Positions 1 through 10,600 of a stretch of DNA of 64,000 bases are shown piece by piece. Position 1 is the first letter of the stretch; every line of letters begins with the position of its first letter. The DNA lies in the NCBI GenBank assembly GCA_017506865.1, contig JAFCMP010000200.1, positions 1 to 64,000 on the forward strand, read 5' to 3'. Under the pieces are notes generated by a model. That model did not search any database. It worked only from the letters and a program-made list of their open reading frames with translations, and was not told the origin of the DNA. The translations under genes and the position numbers were made by a program. Source of the stretch: Tribonema minus (taxonomy: Eukaryota; Sar; Xanthophyceae; Tribonematales; Tribonemataceae).

Positions 1-617
1 TTGCATGCAACGTATTGTAAGCTGTAAACGTCAGTAATGCTTCACCAGGCACAAGGAGCCCAGTGGGCGCGCTTCACATGAAGCCTTGGCCACCAACAAG
101 AATGTGTTTGCATCACATGGTGCAGACTTATTGATGGCGCACAAACCGACTGTTGCGCAAAGCGCGCAGATGTTACACACTGCAAGCACCATGGGTCAAC
201 AATAATAGTGCACAATTGCTAACCATCACCAGCACGAAGCCTCAATGGTGATCATGAAGAACTGGTTCCGAGGCGCCCTCCGTGCTTCGAACTTGTTCCG
301 CGACAGAAAGCCAGGTTCAACTGGCGCCAATACCCCCAAGCACCTACTCTTTACCGTCAGCAAGAAGTTTACTTTGCTCAGTGCGAACAGCGAGCAACCC
401 ACGACCTGTGTACCAGGAACTCGAACCAGCAGTTAAAATTCTGGTACTAGATTGCTGAGCGCAGCGTGTGTGTGACTAACTTCAACCCTAATAATGCCCT
501 CTCTCACTGAAGTGCACAACAAACAACAAATTTCAGTGGCAGCACGTAAACTATCTGGTGCATGCTCAGTCTAGCCCTAGCCTTACCCTGACCCTAACCT
601 TAAATGTAACCTCAAGC
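1..617. other. non-coding stretch upstream of the tandem array
   Basis: I see no supportable gene. Short open frames here have no recognisable composition or motif. Near 570-605 there are several degenerate CCCTAA-type units, the same telomere-like motif found in introns elsewhere in the window. The 3' end of the minus-strand SH2-TPR gene could lie here, but I could not identify its terminal exon. Confidence 0.5.
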
Positions 618-1400
618 CCAACACCCTCGCGCTGGAGTGTTGCAACGAGTCTCGTTTTGTACTCATGCACTTGTATTCATGAAGAAAGGCCCCAAGGGGG
701 GGCGGGTATCCCGTGTTTCCTTAGGGGTGTGAAGCCCATGCAGCAACCCAGTTTGCAACCCAGTCTGCGCCGCGCACCTAAGGGCTCAGGCACTGGGCCA
801 TCCATTCGCGCTCATTTTGTACTGTGTCCCCAGGATTTGAATTTCAGGCAGCAACGCACTCTGCGCCGCGCCCTAAAAGCTTGAGCACTGAGCCACCCAT
901 TCGTGCTCACCTTGTACTGTGTCCAAAGGGTGTGAATTTCAAGTAGCAACGCAGTGTGCGCCGCGCCCCCCAAGAGTTTGCGCACCAGGCCATTCCTCCG
1001 CTCACCTTGTCAAGCCTCTGCGGTCACCCTAACACCCTCACGCTGAAGTGCCGCAACGAGGCTTGCTTTGTACGCATGCATAAAGAAAGGCCTCAAGGCC
1101 AGGAATCCTGTGTTTCCTAGGGTTTGAAGTCACAGCAGCAACCCCGCCTGCACCGCGCCCCAAGAGCTTAGGCCCTGGGCGTTCGCTCACCTTGTACTGC
1201 CGCTGCGCATCGCCGCACCCCTGACACCCTCACGCCGAAGTGCCGCAACGCGTCACCTTGTACTCATGGACTGGTATTCATAGACAAAGGGTCATGAGGG
1301 AGGCCGGGTGTCCCGTATGTTCCTAGGGTTTGAAGTCCACCGGTCTGCGCTGCGCCCCCAAGAAGGTGGGCACTGGCATTCGCTCACCTTGTACTGCCGC
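618..1400. repeat. degenerate tandem array of an exon-edge/intron unit
   Basis: About five diverged units repeat the region around the 5' splice site that ends exon 3 of the minus-strand SH2-TPR gene (near 1388). Each has a block with the order tttcctagggtttgaagt, then gcagcaac, then ctgcgccgcgcccc, then aagagctt, then a cactgggc-like piece, and ends in cgctcaccttgtactg. On the minus strand that last piece reads CAGTACAAG followed by GTGAGCG, an exon end plus donor. Copies of this edge lie near 810-825, 903-918, 993-1008, 1186-1202 and 1381-1397. A second sub-block (caccctcacgctgaagtgccg) recurs near 628, 1030 and 1220. Only the innermost copy adjoins clear coding sequence. The array is directly visible; duplication followed by decay is inference. 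Confidence 0.75.
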
Positions 1401-4325
1401 TGCGCGTCGCCCAGCTGCCCCAGCAGCTCCACGCACAGCGCGAGCTGGTCAGCAGCAGCGCTCATGTGCTCGCGGTAGCGCGCCCCCCCCTCCCCCCCCC
1501 CCCCCCCCCCGCCATGCTCGCCAGCTTCATGTTGGTGCTCGCCCAGTTGCCCAGCGCGCGCGCCTCCAAAACTTCAACTTCATCCGCGCACGCCGCGCCC
1601 AGGAGGCAGCGCGCCGCGCGCACGGTGCACGCAAACTCGCTGCACGCCGCCTCAAACTTGAGGCGCGCCGCCGCCGGCGGAGCGCTGCCGCCGCCGTGGC
1701 CGCTGCAGTTGAAGTTCGCGGCCTGGTCCAGGTGCACGCCCTCGCGCACGAGGCGGCAGCCCTGCTCCAGCATGCACTGCGGGGGAAGGGGGGGGGGGGG
1801 TGATGCATGAACGGTGCGCAGTTGGCGGCGTGCGGGGTGCCACAGTGCATTCCATCCATGTTGTCATGCGCCGGAATGAGCGAGACGAGAGACCAGGCAT
1901 GACGACAGAGTGCGCGAGCCCCCGCTTTTGCTGCATACCTGTAGGAACTGCGGTGACAAAACCTGTGATAATTCACTTCAACTACTGAAGCCCAGGTTGA
2001 TTGGAGCGTTGCTGTCCGACAAAATACCTCGCTGACTCACGAGAGTGATGAGCACTGCAGCGCCTGTTGAGCGCGGCAGCTAGCAGGGCACATAGAGGCC
2101 ACTCGGCTAAGTGGTGCAACGCAGTACTCGGCACTCATCAGCTGGCAAAAGAGCTGCTTTGGACGCGACAGACTGCCAGAGACTGCTGCTGCATGGCTCG
2201 ACGTATGTACTGCAGTAGCCTCTGCAGCACCCCGCCTTGAGGCAGTCGACGTTTACCTGCTCCTACCCTGAATGAGATGCATACCATGCCTACCCTCAGT
2301 CAAATACATACCCCCGAGGCTGTCAGCGCTCACCCGCTCCTCCTCCTTCGACGCACGCTCCGCTGCCGACGGCCCACCCAAAGACATACCTTCTCTACCT
2401 TGACTACTTGACGCACACACCTTCAGGCTTCCCTACCTCAACTTCTTGAGTCACACGCACCTTGAGGCTGTCGACGTCCACCTGCTCCTCCGCCAGCGCG
2501 GCCGTGAATCCCGCGTCCCCCCGCCAGCGCCGCGCCAGCTCCTGCCGCGGCCGCCGCTCCGCCATCAGCCCCAGCATGTGCGCGTAGTGGTCCAGCGCGT
2601 GCGCGCGGCGGCGGCAGCGCTCAGCCCCCCCCCCCTCCCCCAGCAGGCAGTACGACGCGACCTCGCCGTGCAGGCGCCAGCGCAGGTTGTCGCACTCGCC
2701 GCAGGGCAGGCCGTCGTCGCGCAGGCGCCGCGCGTGCCGCGCCGCAAGCGCGAGCGCGCGGCGGTACGAGCGCAGCGCCGCCTCCGGCTCGTGCGCCAGC
2801 AGCAGCGCTCCCTGCGGGGGGGGGGGAATGGCGTGGGGGGGGTGCGGGGGGGGGTTGAGCGAGGAGGGGAGAGGGGTTGAGGGATGGTGCTGTTGGTGAG
2901 CAAGTTAGCACGCGGCGGTATGTGTGGGGGGGGGGTTGAGTGATGGTGGGAGGGGGGGGGGGCTGAGCAATGGTGCTGTTGGGCGGGGGTGAGCAATGGT
3001 GATGTTGGTAAGCAAGTGAGCAAGCAGCGGGGGGCACCTCCTCAAGAGACAACAGCGCGATGGTGCCTCTGGTACTCAACGGCAAGCAAGCAGCAACGCC
3101 CCATGCCAAGCGGACGGTGGCAGTGATGTCGTCGGCAGCAAGGGCTGCAACGGGTGGACCGCTGGAAGGGCAGGCGCTCTGAGGGCATAGACGTACACGG
3201 ATGCTCAAGTGCCACGCGCACAGGCCTCAGACTCCACTATCAAGTCAGGACAGTAAGTAACCTCCCTACCTCATGCCCCAGCGCCTTGCACATGGTCAGC
3301 GGCTTGACCCTGTCCTCCTCCGCGCGGCCCGGCAGCAGCGCCGCCTCGATCACGCGCTCCAGCAGCTCCAGTGCGCGCGCGCGGTGCTCCTCGCTCACCG
3401 CCGCCGGCAGCTTGGCGTTGAGCGCGAGCGCCGCGGCGTCTTTCGCCTGGTCCAGCAACCGCTCCGAAACGGGCTCCGTGCGCTTGCCGCGCCACATCGG
3501 CGGGTGCGCGGGGAGCTCGCTCAGCGACACCTTTTTGGCGGCGGCCGCACCGCCGCCGCTGCTGCTGCCGCTCGCGCTCGGCTTGAGCGCGGGCGGCGCG
3601 CGCGGGAGGATGTCGCCGTCGTACTTGGGGGCGCTGGGGGGGGAGGGGTGGTACCCGTTGCCGGGGGCGGGGGGGGCAGCAGCAGCAGCGCCGGCGCTCA
3701 GCTCCAGCTCGCGCGCGCAGGCGTCGGCCAGGTGGCTGACGACGGCCTCGTGCAGCAGGTGCTCGTGCCGGTAGTGCTGCACGAAGTGCCGGAGAGTGGG
3801 CCAGGACTCCCGCTGGTCGTGGGGGGTGCGCGGAGCCTCATCGTATGTGTAGCCGGCCGCGCCGAGATTGACTATGAGGTGGTTGCTGATGGTGGAGGCG
3901 CTGCAGCCCGTGGGTATGCGCAGGATGTGGAAGCAGTCGGCTCGCGTGCTGCTGTGCCGCAGCAGAAATGATCCCGGGCGTCCCTCGCTGCTGAGCATCT
4001 GCTCGCAGTGAGAGCGGTCGGCATCAGCGTGAAACCAGGGCACGAGCTGGCCAGTGGGCTCGAAGAGGCTTCCTGTGGCCTTAGTCAACGCCACTGGAAA
4101 CGGACCGTATCGCTTTAGGTACGTCTCGAACTGCCTGAGAGCCAATTTCGACGGAGCGGCGTCCCCCCACATGGCGTATCGCAGCACGCGTTGAGCAGGC
4201 ACTCCATGATGATCGCCTTCGACTTCTGAGTATGCCCGTACGAACGCGTCCCAGGAGCACAGCTCCTCGCCGTGAGGGCACAGAGACCCCCAGAACCTGG
4301 TCGCATCCGCATCAATTGAGGACAT
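1388..4325 (-). CDS. SH2 domain protein with C-terminal TPR-like helices (3' end not found)
   Basis: Exons on the minus strand are 4325-3270, 2811-2461 and 1776-1388; all are joined in phase 0 with GT-AG sites. Exon 1 starts at an ATG giving MSSIDADATRFWGS. An acceptor-like CACAG just upstream means a further 5' exon is possible. After an EF-hand/linker-like helical stretch (LRQFETYLKRYGPF) comes an SH2 domain. It begins WFHADADRSHCEQML, has the phosphotyrosine-pocket strand PGSFLLRHS (the FLVRES position, with its Arg) and ends LRHFVQHYRHEHLLHEAV. A Ser/Gly/Ala linker follows. Helical repeats with TPR-like spacing fill the rest of exon 1 and exons 2 and 3 (for example LRSYRRALALAARHARRL and LALCVELLGQLGDAQRQYK). 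Exon 3 changes frame by one base inside a G-run at about 1489-1511, most likely a homopolymer length error. The likely role is an adaptor that reads phosphotyrosine; the partner is unknown. Confidence 0.75.
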
Positions 4326-4642
4326 CGCCTGTGCGAGGGGGGCTCTTGAGCCAGCTCCACGGTGCCGCCCCCAAGTATTGCTTCTGCTAGATCTCAGGCG
4401 CCATGAGGCCACTTACATAGCAGGCCCAAGTTCTCGAGTGACAAGCAGCAAAAGGAGAGCTCAAAAAATCAAGGCGGGAGTTGAAGTTTGCCCCCCCCTA
4501 CTTCACTTTCTCAATCTTTGTTGCGAGCTAAGGCGCGCTGCTGGCACCACCAGGGAGCATGAGTTCCCTCAGCAATGCAGGCTGTGTTGCGCTAGCGGAG
4601 CAATGCCGAGCCTGGAGGTGTTGAGGACAAGACTGGGAGACG
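4326..4642. promoter_or_regulatory. shared intergenic region of the divergent SH2 and receptor genes
   Basis: The SH2 gene (minus, ATG at 4325) and the receptor gene (plus, ATG at 4643) diverge from this gap of about 320 bp, so it should hold both promoters. I see no clear TATA box. One copy of the window-wide TTGAAGT heptamer lies near 4471. Assignment as a bidirectional promoter is inference from gene arrangement. Confidence 0.45.
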
Positions 4643-7600
4643 ATGACCCGACGCCTGTTTCTTGCGCTGCTGGCGCTTAGCAGCGCACAGGCAGCGCTGC
4701 AGCTGACCTCAGTGCCTGCACGCATCACGAACAGCAGAGTCGCTAGCTTCACCTTCAGCTGCACGCCGCCTGCTGGCTCTGATACATGCTCCGTACGTTA
4801 CTCCCTCGACAAAGATGGAGCAAGCACTATGGCCACCGTGTCGCGCATCGACCTGGCAGGCCTCGCTGATGGCACACATGTGCTGACAGTGGTGGCGGAG
4901 GGCCAGGACCAGGACACCGTCGACTACGAGTGGACCGTCGACACCGAGCCACCCGACACCGTGCTCGACGTAGGACCCACCGCCGCAGACGTACTGGATC
5001 AGGCCCTCAGCTCCGACCCCTTCTCGTTCTTCACGTTCCGCTGCACGGAGCCCAGCTGCTCATTCCGCTACCAGTTCGACGTCAACATAGATCTCTACGG
5101 CTCGCTCCAGCCCGTCGCAGTGGACGGCCGCCCGCACGACTCGCTCATGGACTTGACGGGGCAAGTCTCTGTGACTCAGGTCGACAGCGACCCGCAACAG
5201 GGGCCCGCGACGCAGCAGCTCAGCGTCTTCATCAGCGTGGGCGCGTCGCCCGCGGTGCCGCCGCCGCTGCTACCGAGGACGCTCATGCTCATCAACGAGC
5301 GCCCCGGGCTCTCGCGCGCAGCAGCGCTCGCCACCGCCGTCAACGTCACCCTTGACGACCCCCAGACGGACCCCGCCTCCGGCGCCAGGGTCTGGTCGCT
5401 CAACGCTCAGGCGCGCCTGCAGGTGGCCTTCGACAGCGACATCGTCGCGGAGCTGTGGTCGCGTGGCGGCGGCAGCAGTAGCAGCGGCGGCGCAAGGGCC
5501 GGGGCAGCGGCGGCGAAAGCAACCGCAGCACCGGCGGCGGCGGCGGCGGTGGCAGCGCCGCAGCTCATCGGCACCGCCGCGCTGCGCGAGGCGCGCACCA
5601 CCAAGCCGTGGCTGCGCTCACCGCAGGCGACACAGTCGGGGCGCCACACATTCGGCGTCGCCGCCATCGACAGCGCGGGCAACATGGACCCGTCGCCGGC
5701 GCGCTGGTCGTGGAGCGTCGCCGCGCGCCCCGTCGCGTACTTCAACACCGCGCCGCAGGCGGCGTCGGCCGACGATGCGGCGCGCTTCCTCTTCGACTGC
5801 GCCTACCCCTCCGACGTCGCCTCCGACCCCTGCGCCTTCTGGTACAGGCTGGACGATGGCGACTGGCAACAGTCGACTGAACCGGGCGGCAGCACCGGCG
5901 CAGCAGGCGGCGGCAGCAGCGGCGGCGCGGAGGTGCTGCTGGAGGGACTGAGCGACGGGGAGCATGTGCTGGCGGTGTACGCGTGTGCGAGCGGCGGCAG
6001 CGGCGGCGGCGGCGGCGGCGACTGCGGCGCGGACCCAGCGGCCACGGCGGTGCACAGGTGGACGGTGGACACGCTGCCGCCGCGCGCGGCGATCACGGCG
6101 GTGCCGGACGCGCTGATCCCGTCGCGCTTCGCGTTCGCGGCGTCCAAGCCGCGCTGCACGTTCCGCTGCAGCGTGGACGGCGAGGGGTGGGCGCCGTGCG
6201 CGGCTGACGCGACGTTCCGCCTGCCCGACGGCCTGCACGCGCTCGCGGTGATCGCCGTCGACGGCGCCGGCCGGCGCGACGCGCGCGCCGCGACGCACGT
6301 GTGGTCCGTGAGCACGCTCGACACGGCGGTGGAGTACTGCCCGCGGGGCGCGCTGCAGGCGCGCGCTGCGCGGTTTCGGCTGCAGGCGCTGTTCAACGGC
6401 GCCGCGTGCGACGGCTCCGGCATGGGGTGCGCCGTGTCGTACTCGCTGGTGCGCACGCGCGAGGCGACGGCGGAGGAGTGTGCGGCGTGGGCGGAGGTGG
6501 CGCCGACGGCGCCGCCCACAAGCGCTGCCGCCACCGCAACCAGCAGCGGGCAGCAGGGCAGCGCCAGCGGCGGCGGCAGCGGCGATGGCGGTGAGGGAAG
6601 CGGTGGTGGCAGCGGCGGTGGCGACGGCAGTGGCGAAGGCATCAGCAGCAGCAGCGATGATGACAGCGACAGCAGCGGCGGCGGCAGCAGCGGCGGCGGC
6701 AGCGGCGGCGGCGGCGGCAGTGGCGGCGGCAGCAGCAGCAGCACTGGCGGGGCGGTGGAACAGCCCGGCGTGACACCCCGACAGGGGTCTGCAGAACTCG
6801 GCTTCTTGTCCTGCACGGAGAAGCCCCTGGGGGACAGCCCCGCGGGCATGTGCGTGCAGCGCTCGCTCGTCAAGACGCGCGCGGCGGCGCAGGGCGGCGG
6901 CTGCACAGAGGAGGTCACGCTGCGCGGCGACATGCGCACCGCGAGCGGCCTCGTGGCGCTCGACGCGCTGCAGGGCGGCAGCTACAGGTTCGAGGCGCGC
7001 ACGCGCGACCGCTTTGGCAACCTCGACACGACGCCCGTGGTGTGCGCGTGGACGGTGGAGACGGCAGGCGGCGGCGGCGGCGGCGGCGGCGGCGCTGCCC
7101 ACAGCCGCGCCAGCATCGTGATGCTCGTGCGGCCCGCGAGCCTCATCACGCGCCCCGCCAACGCCACCGCGTACTTCATGTTCAACGTCGCCGGCGGCGG
7201 CGGCAGCGGCGGCGGCAGCGGCGGCGGCGGCGCGCAGCTGCAGTACTTCCTGGAGGGGCCGGGGGCGGCGCCGCAGTGGGTGGACATGCCGCGGCTGAGC
7301 GCTGCTGCCTGGTGGCAGCTCCCCGCGGGCGACGCGCACGCCGCGCACAACATGGTCGTGTCCGCCGCCGGCGCAGCCACGCGCAGCAGCAGCGGCGGCG
7401 GCGCCGGTGACGATGTCTGGGGGCTCAGGGTTCCGGGCGTGGGGGACGGGTACTTCTCGCTGCAGGTGCGCGACGCCGCGAGCAGCCTCGTGGTGTCGGC
7501 GAGCTGGCTGGTGGACACGCGGCGGCCGACGCTGGCGGTGACGGCGCGCCCGCAGTCGCCGAGCCACTCGAGCGCCGCCGCGGTGGAGTTCACGTGCTCG

Positions 7601-10600
7601 GAGGCGTACTGCCGCGCGGCGTACCAGCTCGACGGCGCAGGGCCTTTCGCCGAGGTCAAGCCGCTGCCGCGCGGGTGGGACGCGGCCGCAGCAGCCGGCG
7701 GCAATGGCGGCAGCGGCGGCGGCAGCAGCGGCGACGGCGGCAGCGGCGATAACGATGGCGGCGTGCGCGCGCCGGCGGCGTTTCGGCTGGAGCTGGCGCA
7801 CCTGACGGAGGGAAATCACACGCTGGTGCTAAAGGCGCGCGATATGGGGGCAGCGTACGGCCCGCCCGTCACGCTGCGCTGGGTGGTGGACCTGTCGCGG
7901 CCGGAGACATACGTGACGCTGTCGCCGCCGGCGGTGACGTCCGCGGAGTTCGCCAACTTCACCTTTGCGTGCGCGCTGGGCGCGGGCGGCGCCGCGCCGC
8001 GCGGCGGCTGCGAGTACCAGTACCAGCTCCTGCACGAGCCGCTGCAGGCGCAGGACGACGGCCTGCCGTACCTCTACCCGCCGCCCGGCAGCACGTACCC
8101 GCTGCACGTCGCGCACACGGGCGACAACACCTGGTACCCCACCAAGAACCCCGTCACCATGTACAACATTGTCGAGGGGCACTACGTGCTGCGCGTGCGC
8201 GCGAGCGTGCCGGCAGCGCTCGCGCGCGGCAGCGGCGGCGGCGGCGGCAGTGGCGGCGGCTTCGTCGTCGACGCCGTGCCCGCGACCGTCGAGTGGACGC
8301 GCGACGCGACGCCGCCCACCGTATTCTGGACAAGCACGCCGGAGAGCGTCTCCCACCGCCGCGAGGCGCTCTTCACCTTTGACTGCAGCGATGGCGGCGG
8401 CGGCGGCGACGAGGACGCCACCACGGCGGCGGCGGCGGCGGCAGCGGCGGCGGCGGCGGCGGGCGGCGTGGCGGCGGCGGCGCAGGAGGCGGCGGGCGGG
8501 CAGGACGTGCTGGGGGGGCAGCGCTCCGCGTGCCGGTTCGAGGTGAGCCTGGACGGCGTGGCGTGGGTGGCGTCGCCGCGCTGGGCGCTGTTCGGCGGCG
8601 CACGCCTCGGCGCCGCGCCGCACGTGCTGCGCGTGCGCGCGACGGACGCCGCGGGCAACCGCTCTGCGCCCATCGCGCGCGTGTGGCGCGTCGACGCCGC
8701 GCTGCCGGACACGGCGCTCGTGGCGGCGCCCGCGGCGGTGACGGCGGCGACGTCCGCGCAGTTCGCGCTGCTCGACACGGTCGGCGGCGGCAGTGGCGGC
8801 GGCGGGCACTACGAGTGGCGGCTGGACGAGGCGCAGCACTGGCGCCGTGCCGCGCAGCCGCTGATCGAGGTCAGGGGGCTGAGCGAGGGGAGCCACAGCG
8901 TGACGATACGCGCGGTGCGCGGCGGCGGCGGCGGCGGCGGCGCGGACGCCGTGCCCGTGCGCTACGCGTGGACCGTCGACACGCGCGCGCCGGACACGTC
9001 CATCGTCGTGTACCCGAGCACGGTCACGCACCTGCGCAGCGCGATCCTTGTCTTCAGCGGCTCGGAGCCCGGCGCCACGTTCGAGTACCGCCTCGACGGC
9101 GGCGCGGAGACGGCGCTCAACGTCACCGCGGCGGCGGCGGCGGCAGCGCCTGCGGCAGGAGTGGCGGAGACGTGGCTGGCGCCGCCGGACAACACGAGCG
9201 TGCTGCACCTGTACGATTTGGCGGAGGGCGCGCACGTGCTGCGCGTGCGCGCGGTGGACGCCGCGGGCAACGCGGACGCGTCGCCTGCGGTGCACAAGTG
9301 GATTGTCGACCGCGCGGGGGTGTACGGGCCGCCGTCGATGCCCTCGGACGTGGTGGCGGGGGGCGGGGACCAGGTGAGCCATCCGTGCTGCTTCGTGGGG
9401 TGGTGGTGGCTAAGCACTGATGCCCTGCGACTGTGTTACTTCGTCTCTTAAAGTATAGGTATCTGGGCGAGTGCGGAGTAGCAGCTGCCGAGCGGCGACG
9501 GCGGCAGCGCCGTCAGCAAGATTTTGACGTTTTTCTGTACCATCTGCATGCTTCTCTCACATCTTCGCCATGCCCCTCGAGTGCCAATCACTCCAGACAA
9601 AGCCGAGCGTTAGCACGACCATGCCCTCACACTGTTCTTTCTGGTCACTGCGCGCCGCCAGGTGGCGAGCGTGGAGTGGCGGCCGCCCGGCGACGACGGC
9701 GGCGGCGCCATCAGCAAGTACTTGACACTACCTGTACCCGCAAGCCGCGTGCATTCCTCACATACACAACGCACCGCCATAGTGCCAATCGTACCGCATG
9801 TAACAAGCAACGTGAACGCTCTCGCGGTCTACTGCATGCCGCCAGTTCGCGAGCGTGGAGTGGCAGCGCCCCAGCGACGACGGCGGCGGCGCCATCAGCA
9901 AGTACTTGACATTTTCTGTGCCATCTGCATGCCCTTTGAGTGCCGATCAGTCTACGCAAGTCACGCATCGACACAAGAGCATGCCCTCACGGTGTTCTCT
10001 CTGGTCACCGCGTGCTGCCAGGTGGCGAGCGTGGAGTGGCAGCCGCCCAGCGACGACGGCGGCGGCGCCATCAGCAAGTACGTGGTCGTGGCGTCCACGG
10101 CGTACACGGACGTCAACGTCAACACCATCACCACCGTGTTGCCGAGCAGGCAGGGGCAGCCGCCGCCGACGCACACGGCGGTGTACGGCCTGACGAACGG
10201 CCTCGTGTACACGTTCATTGTCATTGCCGTCAACGCGTTTGGGTCGGGCAAGGCCAGCCTCGCGAGTAATCAGGTAAGTCTTGCGGTTGCAGTCAACAAG
10301 CAGCAGATCTTGAGGTGTCATTGGTGCTTGCGGGGTTGTGCGTGCATGGTTGCTAATACATAGTACAGTGCTGTGTGTGCGGGGAGTGTCAACGCGTTCG
10401 GGTCGGGCAAGGCCAGCCTCGCCGGCAATCAGGCGAGTCACGTTGTTTTCACGCTCACTGAGCAGCTTATTTCACGCTGCCGCTGGTGGTGACGCGCCTG
10501 TGCACGTGCGTGGCTGCTTGCGCCCCTGGTACGGTTCTGTGTGTGGGGGGGGGGGTGTCACCGCGCGCACCCCCACTGTTGAAGTTGACGCCCCCTCTGG

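Noticed and set aside
405-435. Possible tRNA T-arm (ggttcgagttcc on the minus strand)
   Set aside because: The flanking bases do not pair into a five-bp stem, and no D-arm, anticodon arm or acceptor stem fits.
558-884. Open frame of 108 residues near the window start
   Set aside because: It lies in the degenerate exon-edge array and has no coding signature.
5618-9382. Long open frames on the minus strand and in other plus frames across the receptor exon
   Set aside because: They are shadows of the GC-rich, Gly/Ser/Ala-rich receptor coding sequence and show only His/Arg/Ala-rich composition with no motif.
9468-10085. Repeated FN3 edges read as CRISPR-like repeats
   Set aside because: Units of about 180 bp are diverged, contain coding and splice sequence, and have no uniform short repeat-spacer pattern; the genome is eukaryotic.
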